64,000 nucleotides of DNA from Pseudomonadota bacterium. GTDB taxonomy: Bacteria; Pseudomonadota; Gammaproteobacteria; JAKAQQ01. Positions 7,173 through 15,173 of the stretch are shown one piece after another. The DNA lies in NCBI GenBank assembly GCA_021810635.1, contig JAJZIH010000012.1:1-64000 (forward strand), read 5' to 3'. Position 1 is the stretch's first letter. Each line of letters starts with the position of its first letter. The notes beneath the pieces were generated by a model that saw only the letters and a list, made by a program, of their open reading frames with translations, ran no database searches and was not told the origin of the DNA. Position numbers and translations under genes: made by a program.

Positions 7173-8028
7173 AACCCCCTCCGGACCCAGCACCACCAAG
7201 GCCTCTCCCGGTTACCGAGTGGCTGTTGGCGTGTTTGTTACGCTCTGTGCCCTGGCGGGGCCGACCCGCGCGTTCGGGGAGCCCACGGCATCGACCCTTC
7301 CCTCCAATCCCTGTGTGGGACGTTACGCGCTCCTGGACGTCCTGGACCGGCCGACTGTCTCCGACAGCAGTTGTGTCGTCCGGCCGGACCACGTGGTCAT
7401 CGAGGCCGGTTACGCCCATGCGGCCCTCTACCCCACCGGCAGCGGACACGGCTGGGATGCCCCCGAACTCGAACTCCGGTTCGGACTGCCACACGACAAC
7501 GAACTGGTTTTCCTCCCGCCCAACCGGGTGATGGCTCCCGGGGCAAACGGGTACACGGCCTCGGTGGTTGGAATCAAGCACGAGTTCGACGTCTCGCCAG
7601 CTTGGCAGTTCGCTGCGGAAAGCCTGGTGACGCTCCCCTCCGGGGATCCCAATCAGGGCAGCGCAGGAACCGGTGTCGCGATCAACGGCATCGCGAGTTA
7701 CAGCCCCAGTTCGACGGTCGGACTGTCCCTCATGGCCGGCTTTACGTCGGAGACCGAGCCTTCGAACCTGGGCGGTGGCCGCTACACCAGCTTCAACCCC
7801 GATGGCGTCGTGACCTGGGAATTTCTCCCACCCTGGCAGTTTTATGTCGAAGTCTACGGCGCCACCCATACCGCCGTCGGGGAGGGCAGCGGTTACGACG
7901 CCGACGGAGGAATCCAGATTCTCCTCAGCCGCAATATGGAAATCGATTTCGAAGCCGGCACGCGCCTGTCGGGAAACCTCGGCGGTTATTCCCACTACGT
8001 GGGTGCCGGGTTCGGTCTCGAGTTCTGA
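7162..8028 (+). CDS. Outer-membrane beta-barrel protein (transporter-like)
   Basis: 288 residues from ATG 7162, which lies inside the end of the permease gene. The N-terminus has a signal-type segment (GYRVAVGVFVTLCALAGPTRA). The mature part alternates polar and aromatic residues in amphipathic strands (ELELRFGLPHDNELVFLPP, WEFLPPWQFYVEVYGATH) and ends in an aromatic residue (GAGFGLEF), the usual recognition signal for outer-membrane assembly. It resembles the transporter/MetA-like barrel group. Position in the Fur-type operon suggests passage of a metal or metal chelate across the outer membrane. Confidence 0.65.
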   Translation: MNPETPSGPSTTKASPGYRVAVGVFVTLCALAGPTRAFGEPTASTLPSNPCVGRYALLDVLDRPTVSDSSCVVRPDHVVIEAGYAHAALYPTGSGHGWDAPELELRFGLPHDNELVFLPPNRVMAPGANGYTASVVGIKHEFDVSPAWQFAAESLVTLPSGDPNQGSAGTGVAINGIASYSPSSTVGLSLMAGFTSETEPSNLGGGRYTSFNPDGVVTWEFLPPWQFYVEVYGATHTAVGEGSGYDADGGIQILLSRNMEIDFEAGTRLSGNLGGYSHYVGAGFGLEF

Positions 8029-8068
8029 CCCGTCCCGTCCCGTCCCAGGGCCAGGGCCAGGGCCAGGG
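8024..8068. repeat. Short tandem repeats (GTCCC x3, CCAGGG x4)
   Basis: Directly after the barrel stop codon there are three copies of CCCGT/GTCCC pentamers followed by four tandem CCAGGG hexamers (8045-8068). Such repeats can change length by slippage. They sit just upstream of the -35 element at 8086, so they could alter spacing of upstream control sites. No function can be assigned. Confidence 0.8.
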
Positions 8069-8085
8069 CCGACCCCGTCCGGGCC

Positions 8086-8113
8086 TTGACAGCGGCGGAT
8101 CCGAGACTAGAAT
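8086..8113 (+). promoter_or_regulatory. Strong sigma70-type promoter for the NRAMP-related gene
   Basis: Perfect -35 TTGACA at 8086-8091, 16-bp spacer, -10 TAGAAT at 8108-8113 (five of six). Transcription should start near 8120, leaving an untranslated leader of about 320 bases before the ATG at 8439. Confidence 0.75.
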
Positions 8114-8119
8114 TCCCCC

Positions 8120-8438
8120 TGTCCCGGCCACAAGGGAGACCCATGGGCAGTAGTCGCCCCATCATCCTCCGGAGTGGCTCGGTGCGGCCCCGCAAGCGGT
8201 TGTCCTGACCGTGGGCGGTGCGCCCGCACCAGCCACGACAGACGAAACCGCATCGTCAGGCTAAGGTCAGGCGGGCCCCCACGCAAGGCAGGCCCCGCGG
8301 TCCGGCCGTCCGGAAAAGCAGGTGGACCCAGGCCATGCGGCCGTGGGCACCGGATGCGTCGGGGGTGAGCGCCCGGAGACGTGCCATGCAGGCCGCGATT
8401 TCCAGACTCCAATCCCGGTGGGCCGGTGGGGGAAACCG
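8120..8438 (+). promoter_or_regulatory. Long structured 5' leader, candidate riboswitch
   Basis: About 320 bases with no convincing open frame. Nested complementarity is visible. CCTGAC (8204-8209) pairs with GTCAGG (8255-8260), enclosing CGTGG/CCACG (8210-8214 with 8233-8237), which encloses GGTGC/GCACC (8217-8221 with 8226-8230). A second GTCAGG at 8266-8271 could compete for the same CCTGAC, giving two exclusive folds. The segment GGGCAGTAG near 8144 is one base from a loop sequence I recall from manganese-sensing yybP-ykoY elements, but the rest does not clearly fit. NRAMP-related magnesium transporters are known to be controlled by riboswitches in some bacteria. A cis-regulatory RNA is plausible; its class is not identified. 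Confidence 0.45.
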
Positions 8439-9812
8439 ATGAAGGGTTCCGCCCCGGTGCGCTCGTCGTCGGTGACGGATACACTCGCCCTGCCCGAGGA
8501 TGTCTCCCTGAGGCTCGCGGACCGGCTGCACGTCCATGCGCTGAGACATGGGCGGGCCACTCTCTGGAACCGCCTGCTCTTGGGGCTGACCCTGATCGGG
8601 CCCGGCCTTCTCGTCATGCTCGGTGATAACGACGCGGGCGGGGTCGTGACCTACATGCAGACCGGCGCCCGGTACGGAATCGGCTTTTTCCTCCCCCTCA
8701 TGATCCTCCTGGGATTCGTGGCCTACTTGGTCCAGGAAATGACCATCCGTCTGGGTGCCGTCACCCGGCGCGGACATGCCGAACTCATCTGGAAGCGCTA
8801 CGGCCCCTTCTGGGGCGCCTTTTCCCTGTTTGACCTCGTGGTCGCGAATGTCCTCACTCTGATGACCGAGTTCATCGGCATCCGGGTCGCGAGCGCGGTG
8901 TTCGGGTGGTCCTATGCGGTGACCATTCCCCTGGGCGCCCTGTTCGTCATCCTGTGCCTCGTTTACCTTCGTTACTGGACCTGGGAGCGGATCAGCCTCC
9001 TGATCGCGGCCTTCAACCTGGTTTTCATTCCGATCACCCTGTTCTCGAATCCCGACTGGTCTGCCATTGGCGGCAGCTTGGTCGGCGGAAACTGGGCCAT
9101 GACGGGTGGACTTCTTGCCCCTGCTTTCCTGATGCTTCTCTCCGCCAATATCGGAACCACGATCGCTCCCTGGCAGCTGTTTTTCCAGCAGTCCTGCGTG
9201 GTCGACAAGGGCCTTCTTGAAAAAGACATCGACGCCGGGCGCCGCGACCTCATGCTCGGCGTGATCGGCATGGTTCTTGTGGCCATGGCCCTCATCATCC
9301 TGAGCGGGCAGTACATTCACGGACAGCCCGGAGCCGGCCACTTCAACATCGGAACCATGATCCATCTTTTGGAACTCAGGCTCGGCCCCTGGGTGGCGAG
9401 GCTGTTTGCCCTGGGGCTTCTCGAGGCCGGTCTCATTGCCTCGATCGTGATTACCGCCAGCACCTCGTGGGCGATGGGTGAGGCCTTCGACATTCCGCGC
9501 TCCCTCAATGCCCGACCCCGGAGAGCCTGGGGATTCTATGCACCCGGAATCGTGAGCGTGCTGATCGCCGCGGGGGTGGTCATCATCCACGCCATCCCGC
9601 TCGGTTTCCTCAATCTCACCGTCCAGGTCGTCGCCACGATCTTCATGCCGGCCGCCCTGCTGTTCCTGCTCATGCTGCTCAACGATCGCGAACTCATGGG
9701 AAACGAGGTCAACGGCCCCGTCCGCAACGCACTCTCCATCGGTCTCATGGGCCTGCTCATCCTGTGCAACGCACTCTACGGGCTCGCCTCGTTTCATGTC
9801 CCTCCGTTCTAA
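8439..9812 (+). CDS. NRAMP-related divalent cation transporter, atypical site
   Basis: 457 residues from ATG 8439, with GGGGG 7 bp upstream, and about eleven membrane helices of the NRAMP fold. The two metal-site motifs differ from classical MntH. Helix 1 reads GDNDAGG where MntH has DPGN, and helix 6 reads IAPWQLFFQQS where MntH has a Met-Pro-His motif. Loss of the soft Met ligand and the Asn is what is described for NRAMP-related magnesium transporters and other non-classical members, so Mg2+ or another hard cation is likelier than Mn2+/Fe2+ alone. The gene follows a strong promoter and long leader and is followed 15 bp later by a small membrane protein gene. Confidence 0.85.
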   Translation: MKGSAPVRSSSVTDTLALPEDVSLRLADRLHVHALRHGRATLWNRLLLGLTLIGPGLLVMLGDNDAGGVVTYMQTGARYGIGFFLPLMILLGFVAYLVQEMTIRLGAVTRRGHAELIWKRYGPFWGAFSLFDLVVANVLTLMTEFIGIRVASAVFGWSYAVTIPLGALFVILCLVYLRYWTWERISLLIAAFNLVFIPITLFSNPDWSAIGGSLVGGNWAMTGGLLAPAFLMLLSANIGTTIAPWQLFFQQSCVVDKGLLEKDIDAGRRDLMLGVIGMVLVAMALIILSGQYIHGQPGAGHFNIGTMIHLLELRLGPWVARLFALGLLEAGLIASIVITASTSWAMGEAFDIPRSLNARPRRAWGFYAPGIVSVLIAAGVVIIHAIPLGFLNLTVQVVATIFMPAALLFLLMLLNDRELMGNEVNGPVRNALSIGLMGLLILCNALYGLASFHVPPF

Positions 9813-9827
9813 GCCAGGTCCCTTGCC

Positions 9828-10019
9828 ATGAAAGAACTCGACGAATATGATCCCCAGCAGATCCGCTCCCTGCTCGAGCAGGAACACTGGCTCGATCCCT
9901 TGCCTCCGGTGCGACGCATTCCCTTGACAGGCTGGCAACGGGCCGTCTTTTGGGGGCTCCGGATCTACATCGTGATCATGATCGTAGTGGTCGCTTGGGG
10001 CTTTGCCCGGTTCCGCTGA
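9828..10019 (+). CDS. Small single-pass membrane protein
   Basis: 63 residues: a charged, acidic N-terminal half (MKELDEYDPQQIRSLLEQE), then one transmembrane helix near residues 42-59 (VFWGLRIYIVIMIVVVAWGF). It starts 15 bp after the transporter stop and has no promoter of its own, so it is probably co-expressed and may modulate or stabilise the transporter. No family is recognised. Confidence 0.6.
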   Translation: MKELDEYDPQQIRSLLEQEHWLDPLPPVRRIPLTGWQRAVFWGLRIYIVIMIVVVAWGFARFR

Positions 10020-10041
10020 TCCGGGCCCGCGCGCGGTGGCC

Positions 10042-10632
10042 TCACCGGCCCCCGTGCCGGGGGTCCGTCCGGCAGAGCCAGGCCAGCTCGGCGGACCATT
10101 CCAGGGCCGCGAGATGATGCCACGCCTCCTCCAGGCTCCCGGCCGCCGAGTAGACGCCGTGGCCACGCACAATCGCCAGGGGATGATCCCGCAAGGCCCG
10201 TGACACCGCACGGGCCGCGTCCTCGAAGGGAGTCTCCCGGGAAGCATCCACGATCGGCACCCTGGGGAAACTGAGCTGACCTTCGAAATCCAACGGTTCG
10301 AAAGAGGCTGCTCCCTGCAGGCTCACGGCCACGCTGTAAAGGCCGTGTCCATGGAGCACGGCCCCATGAGTCCCCTGTTCGCGATAGGTCGCACAATGCA
10401 GGGGCGCATCCAAGGAGGCTCCGGCGGGAATCTCCGAATCGAGGTCCACAACGACCAGTTCTGACTCGATCAGTTCCTCCGCCCAAGCTCCATGGGGGGT
10501 GATCCAGACCCTCCTCCCGAGCCGGATGGAGGCATTCCCACTATGGGGGTCGTTGAGTCCGTATTCCCTCATGCGGCGGTAGATCCGCACGAGGTCGCCT
10601 GGTGTCATGGGGTTCCGGCCTCTGGCTGGCAT
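10042..10632 (-). CDS. Class II aldolase/adducin-family protein
   Basis: 196 residues. Members are zinc-dependent aldolases or epimerases acting on sugar phosphates, such as fuculose-1-phosphate aldolase, or the MtnB dehydratase. Family motifs are visible: SGNASIRLG (phosphate loop), the acidic region before HCATYRE, the zinc His pair in LHGHGLYSVA, and the third His in VRGHGVYSAAGSLEEAWHH. ATG 10632 is chosen because it follows the upstream stop in the arrangement TGAGATG and has AGGGGA upstream. A second ATG at 10608 is possible. Tight coupling to the phosphodiesterase gene suggests a joint role. The substrate is not determined. Confidence 0.8.
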   Translation of the reverse strand: MPARGRNPMTPGDLVRIYRRMREYGLNDPHSGNASIRLGRRVWITPHGAWAEELIESELVVVDLDSEIPAGASLDAPLHCATYREQGTHGAVLHGHGLYSVAVSLQGAASFEPLDFEGQLSFPRVPIVDASRETPFEDAARAVSRALRDHPLAIVRGHGVYSAAGSLEEAWHHLAALEWSAELAWLCRTDPRHGGR

Positions 10633-10633
10633 C

Positions 10634-11443
10634 TCAAATCCCCTGTTCGAATTCAATCCGGTGAACCCGGCTGTCGATGCGCCCGTCGGGCCAGAGTTGG
10701 TAGCTCTGCCAGCCCCCCCACCCGGTCTCGATCGAAGGGTTCGCCTGGCCCAGAACGAACTGCATCGCACTCGATGGGGCCCCGTAGTAGCGGATTCCAT
10801 CCAGGGACGTCTCGAAGGGTGCATGGAGATGCCCGAACAGGACCCCCCGCACCGAGGATCCCGCGAGCTGGCCCGTGAACTGCCGGCCGTCTGCAAGACC
10901 CATGGCATCGAGCCAGGGAGTGCCGGTCGCCACGGGAGGATGGTGGAGAGCCACGAGCGTCGGTCCCGCAGGCTCTTCCATGAGCGCTTCCGCCAGATCC
11001 CGGCCCGCACGCACACCAATCCGCCCGGCCACCTGACCGGGCAGAACCGAGCTCAGGAGCAGGATGCGCCAGCCGCCGGCCCGGATGCATCCGGGCATGA
11101 GGGACTCGCCGAAAAACCCATGCATCACCTCCTCGTCGTCATGGTTGCCGGCCAGGACGTACCAGGGAACGCCGGTCACCGCGAGAAGACGCGACAGTCG
11201 CTCATAACTGTCCGGCGTTCCCTCATGGGCCAGATCCCCCGTCACGAGGAGGCAGTCCGGCGCTTCCCCCTCCGCCACGGCCGTACAGATCCGGGCCAAG
11301 CGGGCCTCGGGTCGGACCCCGCCTGGCAGCCGTCCGTCCGGTTCGGCCAAAAGGTGGGGGTCGGAAATCTGGACGAGACGGAAGTATCCGCCCGCCGGAC
11401 CGGCAAGCCCTTTGGGCACGTCAGGATCCCGTGTCTCCGGCAC
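10634..11443 (-). CDS. cpdA: CpdA-like metallophosphoesterase
   Basis: 269 residues of the calcineurin-like superfamily with all metal-binding blocks in order: SDPHLL (D-x-H), GDLAHEG, GNHDD, LHHPP and GHLHAPF. The spacing and size fit class III 3',5'-cyclic nucleotide phosphodiesterases, which hydrolyse cAMP to AMP in the cytoplasm. The next gene begins one base after its stop, so the aldolase is co-translated. Other phosphodiester substrates cannot be excluded. Confidence 0.8.
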   Translation of the reverse strand: MPETRDPDVPKGLAGPAGGYFRLVQISDPHLLAEPDGRLPGGVRPEARLARICTAVAEGEAPDCLLVTGDLAHEGTPDSYERLSRLLAVTGVPWYVLAGNHDDEEVMHGFFGESLMPGCIRAGGWRILLLSSVLPGQVAGRIGVRAGRDLAEALMEEPAGPTLVALHHPPVATGTPWLDAMGLADGRQFTGQLAGSSVRGVLFGHLHAPFETSLDGIRYYGAPSSAMQFVLGQANPSIETGWGGWQSYQLWPDGRIDSRVHRIEFEQGI

Positions 11444-11606
11444 CCAGAACCCCCTTCAGTGAATGGCTTCAGTGAATGGAAAGGAGGATTCTACCCAATC
11501 CGCATCGGGCCAGGGGTGGCCCCCTCAAGATCGGGGCCTCCGGCGGTCTTCCGCCCATGACCGGCACGCCCCTCGAGATTCAACAGCGGAGCATGAGAGA
11601 ACCTGA

Positions 11607-11900
11607 CTACTCGAGTTCTGGATGAGAAGTCCGCACGCCGAACCGCTGGATGCTCTCGAGGATCTGGCCTGCAGTCCGGGCCCAGATGAAGAGCTTGAGA
11701 TTGCGGTTGTCGGCAGCAAGGTCGTCGCGGATGGGCGGCCCCGCGAGGTCTCGTGCCGCCCTCGTCCACTCCACCAGACGGTGGCGCTCTTCGCTCGTCA
11801 GGACCATCGGATCGTTGGGGGTCCCGAAGCCCTCGACGGGGTGACTGCGCCAAGACCCGGAACGCATCGGGCGCCCCTTTCCATCCAGGTTCGGCAGCAC
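11607..11900 (-). CDS. Hypothetical small protein
   Basis: Up to 97 residues from GTG 11900, with alternative ATG starts at internal Met codons, for example that of MVLTSEERHRLVEW. The C-terminal two thirds look like a compact helical domain with a sensible residue mix (RDDLAADNRNLKLFIWARTAGQILES). No family is recognised. It lies between the cpdA-like gene and acs, overlapping neither. The start is uncertain, and the possibility that it is non-coding remains. Confidence 0.4.
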   Translation of the reverse strand: MLPNLDGKGRPMRSGSWRSHPVEGFGTPNDPMVLTSEERHRLVEWTRAARDLAGPPIRDDLAADNRNLKLFIWARTAGQILESIQRFGVRTSHPELE

Positions 11901-11966
11901 AACCCATCGCGGCGCCGGCCGAGCCTGAACCGGTTTATGCTAAGACCTGCAATCGGAGATCCCGGG

Positions 11967-14027
11967 ATGCCTGCTGAGATCGTCCCCACCGAAGATGAGA
12001 TTGCCGTCCACTGGCGGGAAGAGTCGCGTATTGACCCTCCACCGTCATTTTCCGATCACGCACAGATCCGCGACCCCGCCCTGCGCGAGCAGCTCGACCC
12101 CTCGCGGGGGCCGGATGGGTTCCGGGCCTATGCCGACCTGCTCACCTGGGACCGGCCCTATGATCGGGTACTGGATGATTCCAATCCGCCCTTCTACCGG
12201 TGGTTTACGGGAGGCTCCCTCAACGCCTCCGTCAACGCCATTGACCGGCACCTGCCCGGTGCCGCCAACCGGGTCGCCTTTCATTTCGTGCCCGAGGATG
12301 AATCGGCACCGATCGAAGCCATCACCTATGGCGAGCTGTCCGGAAAGGTCAACCGCCTGGCCCGGCTCCTCCAGGACCGCTTCGCCCTCACGGCTGGCGA
12401 CCGGGTCACCCTGTATCTGCCCATGGTCCCCGAGCTTCCGATCGCCATGCTGGCCTGCGCCCGGCTCGGAGTCATCCATTCCGTCGTCTTCAGCGGTTTC
12501 TCCGGCAAGGCCGCGGGCGAACGGATCGTCGACTCGACCAGCCGTTTCCTCATCACCATGGACGGATACTTCCGCAACGGGCAGTGGATCGATCTCAAGG
12601 CCCAAGCCGACCAGGCCGCCCGGGAAAGCCGCGCCCGGAACCATTCTCTGGAAGGAGTCCTGGTCTTTGAACGGACCCCCGGCCGTTACCAGAGCACAAG
12701 CCGGATCCGCGCCCCGGAGGAAATCGCCCTCACCCCCCTGCTCGAGACCACCTCCGGGGATCCCTGCCCGCCGGTTTCGCGTGAATCCAATGACGGACTG
12801 TTCATCATGTACTCAAGCGGCACGACCGGGCGCCCCAAGGGCTGCTTCCACGGCACCGGCGGCTATCTCAGCTGGGTGGGTGCCACAACGCGCTACGTGC
12901 TGGACCTCCGTCCGGATGATGTCTACTGGTGCATGGCGGACATCGGCTGGATCACCGGCCACTCCTACATCGTCTATGGTCCGCTCCTGGTCGGGGCGAC
13001 CTCCGTCCTCTACGAGGGGCTCCCCCAGTGGCCGGACGCCGCCCGTCCCTGGCGGATCTCAGAACACCTGGGAGTGACGGTGCTGCACACCTCCCCGACC
13101 GCGATCCGGGCGCTGCGCCGGCTGGATCCGGACCTGCCCCAACGGTATGGGGCCCCCTTCCGCCTGCTCTGCACCGTCGGTGAGCCCATCGAGCCCGAAA
13201 CCTGGCACTGGTACCATGAAATGGTCGGCCACCGCCGGGCCGTCGTCGTCGATACCTACTGGCAGACCGAAACCGGGGGCCACCTGCTCGCGACCCTGCC
13301 CGGTATCGAGGCCATGAAACCCGGCAGCGCCGGGCCGGCGCTGCCGGGAATCACCGCATCCATCTACGACGAAGCCGGCCGGAAGCTGCCTCCCGGATCA
13401 GGCCGGGCCGGCATCTTGGGCATCGAACATCCTTGGCCCGGGCTTATGCTCGGGATCTGGAACGACCCCGACCGTTTCCGCAAGACCTACTTCGAACCGC
13501 TTCGGCGGGGCGTTTGGGCCGACCGCTGGATTTATTGCACCCATGACGCCGCCACCTGGAGCGCCGATGGGTATTTCCGGATCCTCGGCCGCACCGACGA
13601 CGTCATCAATGTGGCCGGGCATCGGCTGGGCAGCAAAGAGATGGAGTCGGCGGCACTCACCGTTCCCGGCATCGCCGAGGCGGCAGTCGTCCCCTACCCG
13701 GATCCGGTGAAGGGCGCAGTCCCCCTGCTGTTCATCTCCACGCAGAAGACCTGCGGCCCCGCCCGCGACCTCGCGGCCGCCGTGAGCCGGGCCGTAGTCG
13801 AGGCCATCGGTCCGATCGCCCGCCCGTACGCCGTGATCCCCGTGGCCGACCTGCCCAAAACTCGGTCCGGGAAAATCATGCGCCGGGTCCTGCGGGCGGT
13901 GGCCCGTGGAGAGGAGGCGGGAGACGTGACCACTCTGGCCAACCCTGAATCCGTGACCGAGGTTCGCAACGCCGTCGCGGAAATCCTCTCCGTCGGCACC
14001 ACAGGCCCTTCCGGCGAACGGTCCTGA
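11967..14027 (+). CDS. acs: Acetyl-CoA synthetase (AMP-forming)
   Basis: 686 residues. It activates acetate to acetyl-AMP and then acetyl-CoA in the cytoplasm. ANL-superfamily motifs are complete: YSSGTTGRPKG (phosphate loop), ADIGWITGHSYIVYGPL, TYWQTETGG, GRTDDVINVAGHRLGS (hinge region), and PKTRSGKIMRR, whose Lys is the residue that is reversibly acetylated in Acs. ATG 11967 with GGAG at 11954 is preferred; upstream in-frame codons lack acyl-synthetase similarity. A propionyl-CoA preference is possible, but TYWQTETGG and overall length favour Acs. It appears monocistronic. Confidence 0.9.
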   Translation: MPAEIVPTEDEIAVHWREESRIDPPPSFSDHAQIRDPALREQLDPSRGPDGFRAYADLLTWDRPYDRVLDDSNPPFYRWFTGGSLNASVNAIDRHLPGAANRVAFHFVPEDESAPIEAITYGELSGKVNRLARLLQDRFALTAGDRVTLYLPMVPELPIAMLACARLGVIHSVVFSGFSGKAAGERIVDSTSRFLITMDGYFRNGQWIDLKAQADQAARESRARNHSLEGVLVFERTPGRYQSTSRIRAPEEIALTPLLETTSGDPCPPVSRESNDGLFIMYSSGTTGRPKGCFHGTGGYLSWVGATTRYVLDLRPDDVYWCMADIGWITGHSYIVYGPLLVGATSVLYEGLPQWPDAARPWRISEHLGVTVLHTSPTAIRALRRLDPDLPQRYGAPFRLLCTVGEPIEPETWHWYHEMVGHRRAVVVDTYWQTETGGHLLATLPGIEAMKPGSAGPALPGITASIYDEAGRKLPPGSGRAGILGIEHPWPGLMLGIWNDPDRFRKTYFEPLRRGVWADRWIYCTHDAATWSADGYFRILGRTDDVINVAGHRLGSKEMESAALTVPGIAEAAVVPYPDPVKGAVPLLFISTQKTCGPARDLAAAVSRAVVEAIGPIARPYAVIPVADLPKTRSGKIMRRVLRAVARGEEAGDVTTLANPESVTEVRNAVAEILSVGTTGPSGERS

Positions 14028-14094
14028 ATCAGACCGGCCGGGATACCGGTTACGGAGCGGTGCACCGAACGCGTATAGAGGATTTCCCGGTCCC

Positions 14095-14377
14095 GGAGCC
14101 GGCCGACCCGGCAGGGCGTTGAGTTCATGGATAAGCCGCCCGGCCTCCCGAAAGACGGTACCGGCGTCAGTTTCGATGTCGCAGCGGGCCACCACCTCAG
14201 CATAGGCAGTGTGGTCATTGGCCAGGACCCGGTAACCGACGGCCTTGAGTGCATAGCCGACCCGAGACGTGCCGGAAAACAAGTCGATCACGGACCGGGC
14301 CGACCGCACGAGACGGACCTGTTCCAGGATTTTCGGAATCAATAAGGCGCTTGGACCCGAGATACTTGATCACTGGG
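14095..14377 (-). pseudogene. DNA adenine methylase remnant, frameshifted
   Basis: Reading leftwards from about 14377, VIKYLGSKRL is the start of a D12-type adenine methylase. The frame then breaks near 14342 and continues as LIPKILEQVRLV, then VIDLFSGTSRVGYALKAVGY, the S-adenosylmethionine-binding block (usual F-x-G-x-G region), and RVLANDHTAYAEVVARC. About 90 residues later similarity ends in RLIHELNALPGRP. The catalytic DPPY-type motif and the rest, roughly two thirds of the protein, are absent. It is clearly a relic, possibly of a restriction-modification or defence locus, lying 0.9 kb from the DGQHR-domain gene. Confidence 0.7.
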
Positions 14378-14444
14378 CGGCCCCTCCCCCGGTGGCGGCC
14401 CATTTATGGTTGGGGTGGGGCCGTTTCCGCCAGCCGGACCACTC

Positions 14445-15134
14445 CTAGTGGGGCGGGTGGGGAGGCGGGCCGCCCGGCGGTGGGGGAGGCGGGGCGGCGG
14501 GGTGCGGCTGCGGGAAAAAGGGCGGCGTCATGCCCACGACCGGCGGCGTGTTCGTCCCTGGGCATGTGATCTCATAGCCACAGATGCCGAAGCCGGCACC
14601 CGGTGGGGATAAGTCGGGAGCCTGATGGGGGGGCGTGGCGCCGGGCGGGGGCCCGAGCCCCACGGGGTAGAATCCCAAGGGCGGGTAAAACGCGCCTCCC
14701 TGGTCGGCGTAGCCCACGGGAGCGACCGGTGCCGATCCGGTTTCCGGGTAGGGGGGCTGGGAGACCACCCGGCCGGCCTGTTCCCGCTCGAGCGCCCGCA
14801 AACCCTGTTCCATGGAATGGGCGGCCCGCAGGGTGGCCCGGTAGTCCCGGCGCGCCTGGCGCGCGGAAACCGGTGCGAGTTCAAGGATCTTGCGTCTGAG
14901 GTGACTCACCCCGGGGCTGTTCTTCGGAGGCGGGGTTCCCGAAAAATGCGTCACGCCATCTCGCCCCGTCCACTCATAGATCCGTACCGGGACCACTCCC
15001 CCGCTCCGCGGGGCTGCGGTTGCGGCCCCGAGGGTCGCGACCCCGAGCGAGAGCACGGCCAGTCCCGCGAACACCACCCCGGTCAGCCAGCCGACCGGCC
15101 AGCGCAAGAGACAGCGGCGAGGGACCCTTCTCAT
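14445..15134 (-). CDS. DUF4124-domain, proline-rich exported protein
   Basis: 229 residues. An N-terminal hydrophobic segment (about residues 10-40) acts as signal or anchor. It is followed by a DUF4124-like motif RIYEWTGRDGVTHFSGTPP, a short helical linker with many Arg and Glu residues (about 90-125), and a long Pro/Gly-rich tail ending in proline runs. DUF4124 proteins are envelope proteins of unknown role in gammaproteobacteria and betaproteobacteria. It lies 39 bp downstream of the DGQHR gene stop on the same strand. Confidence 0.65.
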   Translation of the reverse strand: MRRVPRRCLLRWPVGWLTGVVFAGLAVLSLGVATLGAATAAPRSGGVVPVRIYEWTGRDGVTHFSGTPPPKNSPGVSHLRRKILELAPVSARQARRDYRATLRAAHSMEQGLRALEREQAGRVVSQPPYPETGSAPVAPVGYADQGGAFYPPLGFYPVGLGPPPGATPPHQAPDLSPPGAGFGICGYEITCPGTNTPPVVGMTPPFFPQPHPAAPPPPPPGGPPPHPPH

Positions 15135-15173
15135 GATCCCGGATTCTACGCTTCCCGGCGCCGCTCGGACCGC

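Noticed and set aside
8120-8438. Naming the leader an M-box or yybP-ykoY riboswitch
   Set aside because: Only one short segment is similar to a known loop and the rest does not match, so no class is assigned.
8256-10247. 663-residue minus-strand frame over the NRAMP gene
   Set aside because: It is repetitive His/Glu/Gly-rich antisense translation of transmembrane codons, a common artefact.
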